This document shows positions 21,726 through 31,188 of a stretch of DNA of 64,000 bases, one piece after another. The stretch spans positions 62,001 through 126,000 of the forward strand of contig NC_016051.1 in assembly GCF_000151205.2 (NCBI RefSeq), given 5' to 3'. Both the position numbers and the translations under genes were made by a program. The stretch is from Thermococcus sp. AM4. GTDB taxonomy: Archaea; Methanobacteriota_B; Thermococci; Thermococcales; Thermococcaceae. How positions within the stretch are numbered: the stretch's first letter is position 1; every line of letters starts with the position of its first letter. The notes beneath the pieces were generated by a model. That model saw only the letters and a list, made by a program, of their open reading frames with translations, did not search any database and had not been told where the DNA came from.

Positions 21726-21774
21726 CTTTGCCCCCGGGGATGTTGGAAGAACTGCCTTTAAAACCTTCCGCAAA

Positions 21775-23286
<1,512 letters not shown>

Positions 23287-23300
23287 ATGCTAAAATCGCC

Positions 23301-23332
23301 AAATTTTTAAGCCATTTTTGCCATTTAAATGC
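23301..23332 (+). promoter_or_regulatory. GMP synthase operon promoter
   Basis: AAATTTTTAAG (from 23301) is the TATA box and ATTTTTGCCATTTAAATGC (23314-23332) the candidate operator, alike in sequence and place to the purD element. Confidence 0.5.
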
Positions 23333-23346
23333 GAAAGGTGATGATC

Positions 23347-24270
23347 ATGTGGGAGGACTTCATCAGGGAGAAGGTTGAGGAGATAAGAGAAACCGTCGGC
23401 GATGGGAAGGCAATTATAGCGCTCAGCGGTGGTGTTGACAGTTCAACTGCCGCGATACTCGCTCACAAGGCAATAGGGGACAGGCTTCACGCGGTGTTCG
23501 TGAACACGGGCTTCATGAGGAAAGGCGAGCCGGAGTTCGTGGTGAAGACCTTCCGCGACGAGTTTGGCCTCAACCTGCACTACGTTGACGCGAGCGAGCG
23601 TTTTTTCAAGGCTTTGAAGGGTGTTACCGACCCGGAGGAGAAGAGGAAGATAATAGGGCGCGTTTTCATCGAGGTCTTTGAGGAAATAGCCAAGGAAATC
23701 AACGCCGACTTCCTGATTCAGGGAACCATCGCACCAGACTGGATTGAGAGCAGGGGGAAAATCAAGAGCCATCACAACGTCGGAGGCCTGCCGGAGAGGC
23801 TCAACCTCAAGCTCATCGAACCGCTCCGCGACCTCTACAAGGACGAGGTTCGGGAGCTGGCGAAGGAGCTCGGATTGCCTGAGAAGATTTACAACAGAAT
23901 GCCCTTCCCCGGACCGGGGCTGGCCGTTCGCGTCCTTGGGGAGGTCACGCCGGAGAAGATAGCGATAGTCAGGGAAGCCAACGCGATAGTCGAGGAAGAA
24001 ATCGAGAAAGCCGGCTTGAAACCCTGGCAGGCCTTTGCCGTGCTTTTAGGCGTCAAGACAGTTGGCGTTCAGGGCGACATAAGGGCCTACAAGGAAACGA
24101 TAGCGGTTAGGGTCGTCGAGAGCCTCGACGGAATGACCGCTAATGCCATGAACGTCCCCTTCGACGTCCTCCAGAGGATAGCGTTCCGCATAACCAGCGA
24201 GATTCCTGAGGTCGGAAGGGTTCTCTACGACATCACCAACAAGCCTCCGGCAACGATTGAGTTCGAGTGA
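23347..24270 (+). CDS. guaAB: GMP synthase subunit B (ATP pyrophosphatase)
   Basis: 307 residues. Activates XMP with ATP and accepts ammonia from subunit A. The PP-loop SGGVDSS is at residues 27-33 and the C-terminal [13 protein letters not shown] is the usual ending. In archaea this subunit and the glutaminase are separate proteins. ATG 23347 is chosen because GGTGAT lies just before it; upstream ATGs lie in the promoter element. A toxin-antitoxin pair separates it from the subunit A gene. Confidence 0.95.
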   Translation: MWEDFIREKVEEIRETVGDGKAIIALSGGVDSSTAAILAHKAIGDRLHAVFVNTGFMRKGEPEFVVKTFRDEFGLNLHYVDASERFFKALKGVTDPEEKRKIIGRVFIEVFEEIAKEINADFLIQGTIAPDWIESRGKIKSHHNVGGLPERLNLKLIEPLRDLYKDEVRELAKELGLPEKIYNRMPFPGPGLAVRVLGEVTPEKIAIVREANAIVEEEIEKAGLKPWQAFAVLLGVKTVGVQGDIRAYKETIAVRVVESLDGMTANAMNVPFDVLQRIAFRITSEIPEVGRVLYDITNKPPATIEFE

Positions 24271-24311
24271 AGGCTTATTTACCTTCGTTTCCAACTTTAT
24301 GCGGTGGGAGC

Positions 24312-24521
24312 ATGGGCGAGATTATTGAGGTGGTTTACGAGAACGGCGTGCTGAAGCCTCTCAAGCCCCTCAAGCTGAAGGAGGGGCAGAAGCTCAGGGT
24401 GAGGATTTACCACGAGGACTTCCTTGAGCTGGCAAGGGAGATGAGGAAGAAGGTGACGCCCGAAAAGTTCAGGGAAGACCCGACGGACTATCTCCTTCGC
24501 TTAAGGGAGGAGGAAACATGA
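24312..24521 (+). CDS. AF2212/DUF104-type antitoxin
   Basis: 69 residues. The opening IEVVYENGVLKPLKPLKLKEGQKLRVRI is the hallmark of the AF2212/DUF104 family, small beta-barrel antitoxins paired with PIN toxins. ATG 24312 follows GGTGGGAG. It overlaps the PIN gene through ATGA and sits 41 bases after the GMP synthase B subunit, inside that operon. Confidence 0.85.
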   Translation: MGEIIEVVYENGVLKPLKPLKLKEGQKLRVRIYHEDFLELAREMRKKVTPEKFREDPTDYLLRLREEET

Positions 24522-24964
24522 GGGTCGTAGTTGATACCTCCGTTGTTTTCCACCTGTTTTCCAGCTTCTATCCTGAGAGAGCAGAAGTCGCTGAAAGAAT
24601 CATAGAGCATGCACAGTTGGGCTCGCTCGAGCTTTACGCTCCCCGCTTGGGGGAAGTTGAGTTCGTTGCTGTTCTCTCAAGGTATTTCGAGCGAGAGCAG
24701 GTTGAAAAGGCGCTAACCTACTACAGCGAAATAGTTGCGTGGGTTCCTGAGGAACTGCTCATCGAAGAGCTCCGAGAAGTGGCCTTTCAGACGCATCACA
24801 AGGCTTCTGATATCTATTTCATCGCGACCGCCCGTTACCTTGACGCGGGTCTTGTTACGAACGACAGGAAGATGGCCGAGCTGGCCAAGTCCCTCGGTTT
24901 GAGGGCTTTTTATCTCGTTGAGGAATCAGATGCCTTCTTCAAACTCCTGGAGGTGGGCTCATGA
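24518..24964 (+). CDS. vapC: PIN-domain RNase (VapC-like toxin)
   Basis: 148 residues. Metal-site acids are visible: Asp6 in VVDTSVV, Glu in EVEFVAVL, Asp in [10 protein letters not shown] and Asp in VTNDRKM. The family cuts RNA, often tRNA or rRNA, when free of antitoxin. It overlaps both the antitoxin upstream and the GMP synthase A subunit downstream by 4 bases each, so its translation is tied to an essential purine gene. Confidence 0.88.
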   Translation: MRVVVDTSVVFHLFSSFYPERAEVAERIIEHAQLGSLELYAPRLGEVEFVAVLSRYFEREQVEKALTYYSEIVAWVPEELLIEELREVAFQTHHKASDIYFIATARYLDAGLVTNDRKMAELAKSLGLRAFYLVEESDAFFKLLEVGS

Positions 24965-25527
24965 TAATTATAATGGACAACGGGGGCCAATACGTCCACA
25001 GGATTTGGAGAACGCTCCGCTATTTGGGAGTTGAAGCGAAGATAATCCCCAACACCACCCCGCTCAAGGAAATCAAGGCAATGGAGCCAAAGGGGATAAT
25101 CTTCTCCGGCGGGCCAGATATAACCAAAACGGGCAACTGTGAAGCCGTTTTGGAGCACTACGACGAGTTCAACGTCCCAATCCTCGGGATCTGCCTCGGC
25201 CACCAGCTCATAGCGAGGCACTTCGGCGGGAAGGTCGGCAGGGGCGAGAAGGCCGAGTACAGTCTTGTTGAGATTGAAATAATCGAGGAAAACGACCTCT
25301 TCTCCGGCTTTCCAAGGAAACTGAAGGTGTGGGAGAGCCACATGGACGAGGTGAAGGAGCTCCCGCCGGGCTTCAAACTGCTCGCGAGGAGCGAGACCTG
25401 CCCGGTTGAGGCCATGAAGCACGAGAGCCTTCCAATCTACGGCGTCCAGTTCCACCCGGAGGTTTCCCACACCGAGCGCGGGGCCGAGGTTTACAGGAAC
25501 TTTGCGAGGCTCTGCGGAGAGCTCTAG
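24961..25527 (+). CDS. guaAA: GMP synthase subunit A (glutaminase)
   Basis: 188 residues, a class I glutamine amidotransferase providing ammonia to subunit B. The nucleophile is Cys78 in GICLGHQL; His165 and Glu167 lie in FHPEVSH. The N-terminal [15 protein letters not shown] is typical of archaeal GuaA-A. Its start overlaps the VapC stop. The stop is followed by a short palindrome (25524-25536). Confidence 0.95.
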   Translation: MIIIMDNGGQYVHRIWRTLRYLGVEAKIIPNTTPLKEIKAMEPKGIIFSGGPDITKTGNCEAVLEHYDEFNVPILGICLGHQLIARHFGGKVGRGEKAEYSLVEIEIIEENDLFSGFPRKLKVWESHMDEVKELPPGFKLLARSETCPVEAMKHESLPIYGVQFHPEVSHTERGAEVYRNFARLCGEL

Positions 25528-25601
25528 CTCAGCTAGTCGGTCCTCTCTTCACCTTTCCGCAACGGATTCACTCATCATCGCATCCCATGCTCCTGCGAAA
25601 A

Positions 25602-25610
25602 CTTTTTAAG
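25602..25610 (+). promoter_or_regulatory. TATA box before a small gene
   Basis: CTTTTTAAG lies 30 bases before a GGTGAT ribosome site at 25631-25636. The arrangement supports a real gene starting at 25640. Confidence 0.45.
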
Positions 25611-25639
25611 GTTTGCTAATTACTATTTTTGGTGATAGT

Positions 25640-25915
25640 TTGGGACACACTATCTACTATAAAACCTCGATCCATCGGTGGGAGGATTTCCTGGGTTTCA
25701 TGCGCAGGATCTGCTGGGGACTTGGGTACGAGCTGGTATCCCTGGGTGAGGCCGTTAGAGTACTTCCCTCCTGTCCCCTGGTCGAGCCCCTCTTCATCCC
25801 GCGACGTGGAGAAGGCTTCACAAAGACGAATCTCGTTGAGCCCTGCCACTCGATCTATCTCCTTATCCTTCACTCGGCCTCGTCCTTTGGCTCGGTCTCG
25901 GTGTGGGAGGACTGA
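25640..25915 (+). CDS. small uncharacterised protein (91 residues)
   Basis: No family recognised. The product has two cysteines in the second half, an aromatic-rich N-terminus (YYKTSIHRWEDFLGFMRR) and a C-terminus with TNLVEPCHSIYLLILHS. The protein-like composition, a TATA box and a GGTGAT site support it over the other frames in this stretch. The start is a TTG at 25640 four bases after GGTGAT; no ATG fits. It overlaps the end of the DUF2101 gene on the opposite strand by 46 bases. Confidence 0.55.
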   Translation: MGHTIYYKTSIHRWEDFLGFMRRICWGLGYELVSLGEAVRVLPSCPLVEPLFIPRRGEGFTKTNLVEPCHSIYLLILHSASSFGSVSVWED

Positions 25916-26625
25916 TCCAGGTAAACTTCGAGAACCCTAACCGGGACGGAGCCCTTCAATGTTCTCTCCTCAACCAGTAACTTCACGACCCTTCCGGGCA
26001 GGGCGTCGGGAACCGCGGGAACCCAGTACCTGCCGGGCTTTACGTTCGCCGCGAGATCGTCGTTCACGAAGACCCTTATGAGATCCCCTCTGATTTCCTC
26101 GACGATCCCATATGTGTACTCCCTTCCGTACCGCTCCTTAAAGTACCATCTGAAGAGCAGGACCACTATCAGAACGCCTATGAGGTAGCCATAGTAGTAG
26201 TAAACGCTCGTTGCAAGCTTTCTCAGGAGGAGGTATCCCAGAAACGAAAGAAACGATATCACTGAAATCACGCTGTAAAAGAAGTAGTACGGCTCGGCCT
26301 CAACGAAGAAGTTCCAGTTCCTCTTTATCAGGTACCTTACGTAGGCTATCTCTCCGATGAACAGAAGGACAAGGAGGTACGGACTCCGTGAGGTCAGGAC
26401 TATCAGGAGGGAGAGCAGGAGATACCCAACGAGCACGAGCTGGAGCTTGAGGCTGAGGAGCTCATGAACCGTTACCTCCCTCCTCACGAGCCGCCGTAGG
26501 ATTCTGAATTCCGGTGGTTTGGACTGGGGGGTCGGGCTTACAAGCTCTCTGATACTGTGAACGGCTTTTCTGGAAAGCCCCTCTACAGCCTCGCCGATTG
26601 AGTAAAAAAGATCCAGGGGGGACAT
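25870..26625 (-). CDS. DUF2101-family membrane protein
   Basis: 251 residues with four membrane helices (about 57-79, 82-100, 112-133, 140-160), a basic N-terminus and a soluble C-terminal part with EEIRGDLIRVFVNDDLA and a Ser/Thr/Glu-rich tail. It matches the archaeal DUF2101 pattern, which has no known role. GGTGAT precedes ATG 26625. It is the last gene of the pilin-like operon and might be its membrane platform or a pilus-associated protein, but it lacks recognisable TadC/FlaJ features. Confidence 0.75.
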   Translation of the reverse strand: MSPLDLFYSIGEAVEGLSRKAVHSIRELVSPTPQSKPPEFRILRRLVRREVTVHELLSLKLQLVLVGYLLLSLLIVLTSRSPYLLVLLFIGEIAYVRYLIKRNWNFFVEAEPYYFFYSVISVISFLSFLGYLLLRKLATSVYYYYGYLIGVLIVVLLFRWYFKERYGREYTYGIVEEIRGDLIRVFVNDDLAANVKPGRYWVPAVPDALPGRVVKLLVEERTLKGSVPVRVLEVYLDQSSHTETEPKDEAE

Positions 26626-26634
26626 TTGATCACC

Positions 26635-29016
26635 TCACGGACAGGTGTATCCTTCTAATAAATCACATGTTCCTTCCGTGCCGAGGATTTCTTGAGCAGT
26701 TTGGGGATCTATGTAAAAGTTCATATCGTTGGATATTCCGATAACTTTATATCCCTCTTTCTTTGGGGCGTTTTTGAAGTAATGGAGCATAAAGTAGTAG
26801 TCTGTGCTCGTTTGATTATCTTCAAGCCCTATCCCAAGTGATACCATCAGCGAGACAAGTTTTGGATCATACGTGGTTTGTGGTATCATGAAACTTACCA
26901 ATCCGATTGGCCTTCTTGAGTAACCCATTTGGTTTTGAATTGTATAGGAGACGTTGACGTATTCATCATGGTTTGTATTTGTCCCTTCCAATCTCTCAAA
27001 AAATGACCAGCCGTCTTCTATAGCAAAGTATCTCATTCCCTCAAGGCAATCTTTGAGTGGTTGTATATCATAGACGTGGGCAGTGGAACTTGAGCTTGGA
27101 GTGGGCGAGGAGCTTGATGATTGTGGTTTATTTTCGACTGTACTAGAGTATTCCAAAGTGGGGGTATTGGGGGAGTACTTTCTGATTCTCAAGGAGTCTA
27201 CATAGTAGACGTACCCTCCGTGGATTACCACCCTATCAAATGTGTTGTATGTTGTATCTGAAACACTTACACTGGCATCGGGTACAGCTCCTAGTTCATA
27301 TCTGTTCCATGTATTTTTATTATAGACTTCAAGTATGAGGTCACTTTGTTTGATTATCATTCTGAAGAAGTACCAATCGTCCTCGGGGGGATTCCAATAT
27401 TTCCTTGATGAAATTATGGTTGGGATTCCCTTGATTCTCTTATCTATCCAAATGTCATCCTTGCTGTGCCTAATAGATATGGAGTATCCATTAAAGTTGT
27501 CATCCTCTAAACCAATTCTGTCAACTGGTCCTCCCTCCCACTTTTTCGGCCGGTATACGTAGCCCTCTAAAATTATGTCACGTCCCATATTTTTGCCTAT
27601 GAGTTTATACCCTCCATTGGGGTCATTATATTCATCTTTTCTGAGTGAGTATCTACCAGTGTAAGCTACATCACTGGATTGTTGCACACTTCCATGGTTA
27701 TACTGGTTCCATCCTTTCCAATTTTCAAAATCCTCATAAAAATCAAACACAGTGTAGGGATCGCCTTTAGTCTCCGTACCCTGTGAATCAAAGTATATTT
27801 CCAATGTAATCTGAGAGTACTGCGGAATCGTGACTTTTACCCACAGCAAAGCCTGCATTGATTGAGTGTTCCAAGTTTCTACCCAGAAGCTCACGGGATT
27901 GCAATTCTGGTCATAGACTGCCAGTATTGGGATGTTATCCCCATCCGCATCTGCTGTGTTGAATAATTTGTTCAAAACGTCTGACGTCAGGTGGGAACTA
28001 TCCAAATAAATTGGAATCTGAAAATCAGTTAATTGCGGGCCGTTGTTCTTTATTGTTATGTTAAACCTGTACCTTAACGAGGAGCACCAGCCAGAGATTC
28101 CTCCAGAACTACCCCCATTATTGGAAGTGGTGTTGAACATAACTACCCCTAAGTCCCCGTCCTTGAGTACGATTGCATCAGTTGTCACGGGGGTTCCACC
28201 GATCGTGAAGTTGGTCACACTGAACTCACTGCTCCATATGTGAGTTAAATTATAGTTGAACTCCTGTCCAAACCTGCCGATGTAATATCCACTACCCGTA
28301 CCTGAAGCGTTTGCAAATGTTATGGGGCGTATTCCAAGCGTTGGAAACGCGAACTTACACGATCTTATTGAGCGATGATACCTTCCTCCTGTTATGGCCG
28401 AGAAGAATGGATCTTCAAGATCACGTATGTCCACTGTCGCATATATGTATCCACCGTTTGAGGGTAATGGCCCATCATAAACAACAGTCCTTGATGAGTC
28501 CATTATCCTGATCTTTGGAATACGAGCTTTGATAACTACAGTGAATGCATCAAGAAGGGCCACTTCTATGTCCATTGACTTTACGATATCATCAACAGAG
28601 GGTGAAATCGTAAATCCCTGTTCATTCAAGAGTTTGCTGACGTTGGATAACCAAGTTTTCATAGTTTGTTTGCCCATTACCCGTAGGGTATCATATCCCT
28701 CTGTTGATGGGGAAGTTCCTGTTTTCATGAAATCGCGGATGGTGTTGTTCGCCTTGTACGTTGGGCTTATGAAGTTGCCAGTAACGGCCACGTAATCGAC
28801 CGCGGCAACAACGGCCCTCTTTCCTGACAGCTCTAACGCCTTCTGGAATTCGAGGTTCAGGAAGTTGATGACGTCATAGGTTCTTTCAAACTGGGTTCTC
28901 TCACTCTGAGCTTTGATTATCGAGGAAGATACGTCCTCGTAAGTAGCTAGGAGAAGGAGGAGGGGAATAAGGAGCACAATGACAGCCGAATTAAGAAGGA
29001 ATCCTCTCCTTTTCAT
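26635..29016 (-). CDS. giant pilin-like protein with a DUF2341 domain
   Basis: 793 residues. A short basic start and one hydrophobic helix (about 5-24, FLLNSAVIVLLIPLLLLLA) anchor a very large outer part. The central region carries a DUF2341 domain (NGPQLTDFQIPIYLDSS) and then a LamG/concanavalin-like stretch with a bound-sugar look, suggesting binding to carbohydrate or surface polymer. A Ser/Pro-rich linker follows the lectin-like part. ATG 29016 is chosen because GGAGGG lies upstream. AT-rich codon use in the outer part contrasts with the anchor. Role: probable tip or minor pilin of a surface structure. Confidence 0.75.
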   Translation of the reverse strand: MKRRGFLLNSAVIVLLIPLLLLLATYEDVSSSIIKAQSERTQFERTYDVINFLNLEFQKALELSGKRAVVAAVDYVAVTGNFISPTYKANNTIRDFMKTGTSPSTEGYDTLRVMGKQTMKTWLSNVSKLLNEQGFTISPSVDDIVKSMDIEVALLDAFTVVIKARIPKIRIMDSSRTVVYDGPLPSNGGYIYATVDIRDLEDPFFSAITGGRYHRSIRSCKFAFPTLGIRPITFANASGTGSGYYIGRFGQEFNYNLTHIWSSEFSVTNFTIGGTPVTTDAIVLKDGDLGVVMFNTTSNNGGSSGGISGWCSSLRYRFNITIKNNGPQLTDFQIPIYLDSSHLTSDVLNKLFNTADADGDNIPILAVYDQNCNPVSFWVETWNTQSMQALLWVKVTIPQYSQITLEIYFDSQGTETKGDPYTVFDFYEDFENWKGWNQYNHGSVQQSSDVAYTGRYSLRKDEYNDPNGGYKLIGKNMGRDIILEGYVYRPKKWEGGPVDRIGLEDDNFNGYSISIRHSKDDIWIDKRIKGIPTIISSRKYWNPPEDDWYFFRMIIKQSDLILEVYNKNTWNRYELGAVPDASVSVSDTTYNTFDRVVIHGGYVYYVDSLRIRKYSPNTPTLEYSSTVENKPQSSSSSPTPSSSSTAHVYDIQPLKDCLEGMRYFAIEDGWSFFERLEGTNTNHDEYVNVSYTIQNQMGYSRRPIGLVSFMIPQTTYDPKLVSLMVSLGIGLEDNQTSTDYYFMLHYFKNAPKKEGYKVIGISNDMNFYIDPQTAQEILGTEGTCDLLEGYTCP

Positions 29017-31181
29017 TAACCCTCCCTCCACACGCGCAGGGTTATCTGAATCGGTTTAAAGAGACCCGGTATATTCCCCATTGATGCAAAGTCTATGTTG
29101 ACCGTTGAGGGAAGCTCCACAAGGATGGGATTGTCTTCGGTTCCATCCCCGCCAAGGTTGTTGAAAAGCCTTACTATAGCGTCATCAACAGCGTAGGTAG
29201 TTCTATTCTTCAGGAGATCCTCTGCAGTAACGTCGCAGTATGGGGGATCCCCTGCAGTGATGTAGTGTGGGTTCGAATCCCCAACCCAGTAGTAGGTTAT
29301 GTTGTACCCCTTGCACCCGTCGCGGATGTATTTGGGAAAGACGTCGCCGTAGCCGGCGTATGCCTGTATCAAGTAAGTGTACGATCCTTGGGAAAATTCC
29401 TTTGAAATGTCATAGCTCCCCGTTAGAGATACATCAATGTAATTATCGCCAGATGCGAATGTTGGAATTACAAGTCTCCCAGTGGTATCTCTTGTGGGGT
29501 TAGGTATTCCCATGTACCAAATTCTATAGTTTTCATTGAAAATTTCCGTCCATGGAATTTCGCTATTTTTAATCTTAACTTTCATGGTTCCTCCAGAATA
29601 ACCGGTGTATACATCGAAATACATCAGGGTCCAAACTGGGATCACATTTTTAGGAATATCATATCTCCAAGTTAAACCTGTACAAAGTGTTAATCCCCCA
29701 GATGGAGCCGAACATCCAGTGCTTGAAACGATATTATTTTGATTGATTTCTTTGGTTATGTCTATGGTGTAAGGTGTTAAAGTAGCCAACTTGTAAGTGT
29801 AATCTATCTTGATAAATGACAAAGTTTTGTCGTAAACTATCTGAACCGGAGGATTAATGGCTTTATCAGTGTAATCATGGGTGTTGCTATTAATGTAGAT
29901 TTCTACAAAAGCATAGTGTCCAGAGAGTGTGGAGTAATTCAAAACGTTCGCTATGGTACTGTTTGACCATGAGAACACACCATTTGAGTTAGGGGACACC
30001 ACAGATATCTTTTTATTGTTGATGTAAAGAGTGGCCTTGGCGTCAGAGGGTAAATTCTTTACATGAATACTAACCTCAAAATTTGTGAGGTTTCCCGGAA
30101 TGAAAACGTGCTTTCCAACGACTATTGGCAGATAGTAGGAGGAGAAGCTATCAAAATACGTTACTTTGGGGTACCTAAATGTGGAAAGCTTGGACGTGGT
30201 ATAAGTTAAAGTTATAAACTGAAAAACAGGACCTATATTTATATCGTCATAATAGGGTAAATATTCTTTAACTTCAAAGACATGATATCTCTGGCTGCTG
30301 TGTCTTTTTATTATGTCGAGCATGTTGCACGAGTTCGAAAGAGAATCATCGACAAGAATTTCTTGTTTCGTAACCTTAACCCATGTGTTTGCTTTATACT
30401 GCCCACATGTTACCCCCTCTCCGTCTATGTATAGTTGAACCTTACCTCCAAACATGGGATCAACGTAGGGCCACCATTTTACCTCGATTATGTTAGCATC
30501 GTCCGGTAGAAGTTTCTCGTTAGGAACAATCATTTTAACGTCAATTGGAGTGTTGGAGTTGGTATAGTATCCGTATCCCATATATTCCATGCCTGTGTAA
30601 ATATAGCTTGTTTCCTTGCTACCTAATTTTGTCAGATACGCCCTCGCCATATAGCCCCTAGGCGTTTGGTTGTAGGCGTAACCGCTCATCACCAGCGTCG
30701 CCGGGGAAACCTCCGGAACTTTCGAGGGATCCGCACCGACTTTTCTCAGGTAGGGACTTGTGTAATTGTTTATCAGCAGCTCGTAATCGTAGCCCTTAAG
30801 CGTGCTGTTCAGGATGTATCCAAGGATTATCTCCGCCTTATGCCTCAGGTCTCTCTTTGGATAAAGGGGCCCCGTTGCCCAGTAGGTTGCCACTATCTCA
30901 AGGGGGCTCATATCTGGGCTTACGAGATCGGAATAAAGAACGGCGCTTTTCTCATCTCCCGAAGACCAGTTCTCTATAATATCGGGGGGAACCAAATTGC
31001 GTAATGGGACCGTTCTAAGAATCTTGAGGGTATTCTCGGCGGTGTACTTGCTCTCCCCCCTAAGATACGTCCCGTAGACGTTCTGACTCTGATACAGAGA
31101 CGCAACGATCCCCACTAAAAAGAAAGATATCAGCACAAGTGATAGCAACGCATCCAATGTGAAGACGAATCCCCTCCTCAT
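29016..31181 (-). CDS. giant pilin-like surface protein (721 residues)
   Basis: One N-terminal helix after MRRG (FVFTLDALLSLVLISFFLVGIV) has the hydrophobic pattern and acidic residue of archaeal pilin-type N-termini, although the class III cleavage motif is only partly kept. The rest is extracellular, beta-rich, with many Asn-X-Ser/Thr sites and no domain I recognise. GGTGAT lies before ATG 31181. The anchor region has normal GC; the outer domain is AT-rich (22 G/C in 29701-29760, against 33 in 31021-31080). Likely a structural minor pilin. Confidence 0.75.
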   Translation of the reverse strand: MRRGFVFTLDALLSLVLISFFLVGIVASLYQSQNVYGTYLRGESKYTAENTLKILRTVPLRNLVPPDIIENWSSGDEKSAVLYSDLVSPDMSPLEIVATYWATGPLYPKRDLRHKAEIILGYILNSTLKGYDYELLINNYTSPYLRKVGADPSKVPEVSPATLVMSGYAYNQTPRGYMARAYLTKLGSKETSYIYTGMEYMGYGYYTNSNTPIDVKMIVPNEKLLPDDANIIEVKWWPYVDPMFGGKVQLYIDGEGVTCGQYKANTWVKVTKQEILVDDSLSNSCNMLDIIKRHSSQRYHVFEVKEYLPYYDDINIGPVFQFITLTYTTSKLSTFRYPKVTYFDSFSSYYLPIVVGKHVFIPGNLTNFEVSIHVKNLPSDAKATLYINNKKISVVSPNSNGVFSWSNSTIANVLNYSTLSGHYAFVEIYINSNTHDYTDKAINPPVQIVYDKTLSFIKIDYTYKLATLTPYTIDITKEINQNNIVSSTGCSAPSGGLTLCTGLTWRYDIPKNVIPVWTLMYFDVYTGYSGGTMKVKIKNSEIPWTEIFNENYRIWYMGIPNPTRDTTGRLVIPTFASGDNYIDVSLTGSYDISKEFSQGSYTYLIQAYAGYGDVFPKYIRDGCKGYNITYYWVGDSNPHYITAGDPPYCDVTAEDLLKNRTTYAVDDAIVRLFNNLGGDGTEDNPILVELPSTVNIDFASMGNIPGLFKPIQITLRVWREG

Positions 31182-31188
31182 AGTTTCA

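Noticed and set aside
25520-25545. CTAGCTCAGCTAG looks like a tRNA D-arm after the GMP synthase A gene.
   Set aside because: No anticodon arm, T-arm or acceptor pairing can be found on either side; it is a short palindrome over the stop codon.
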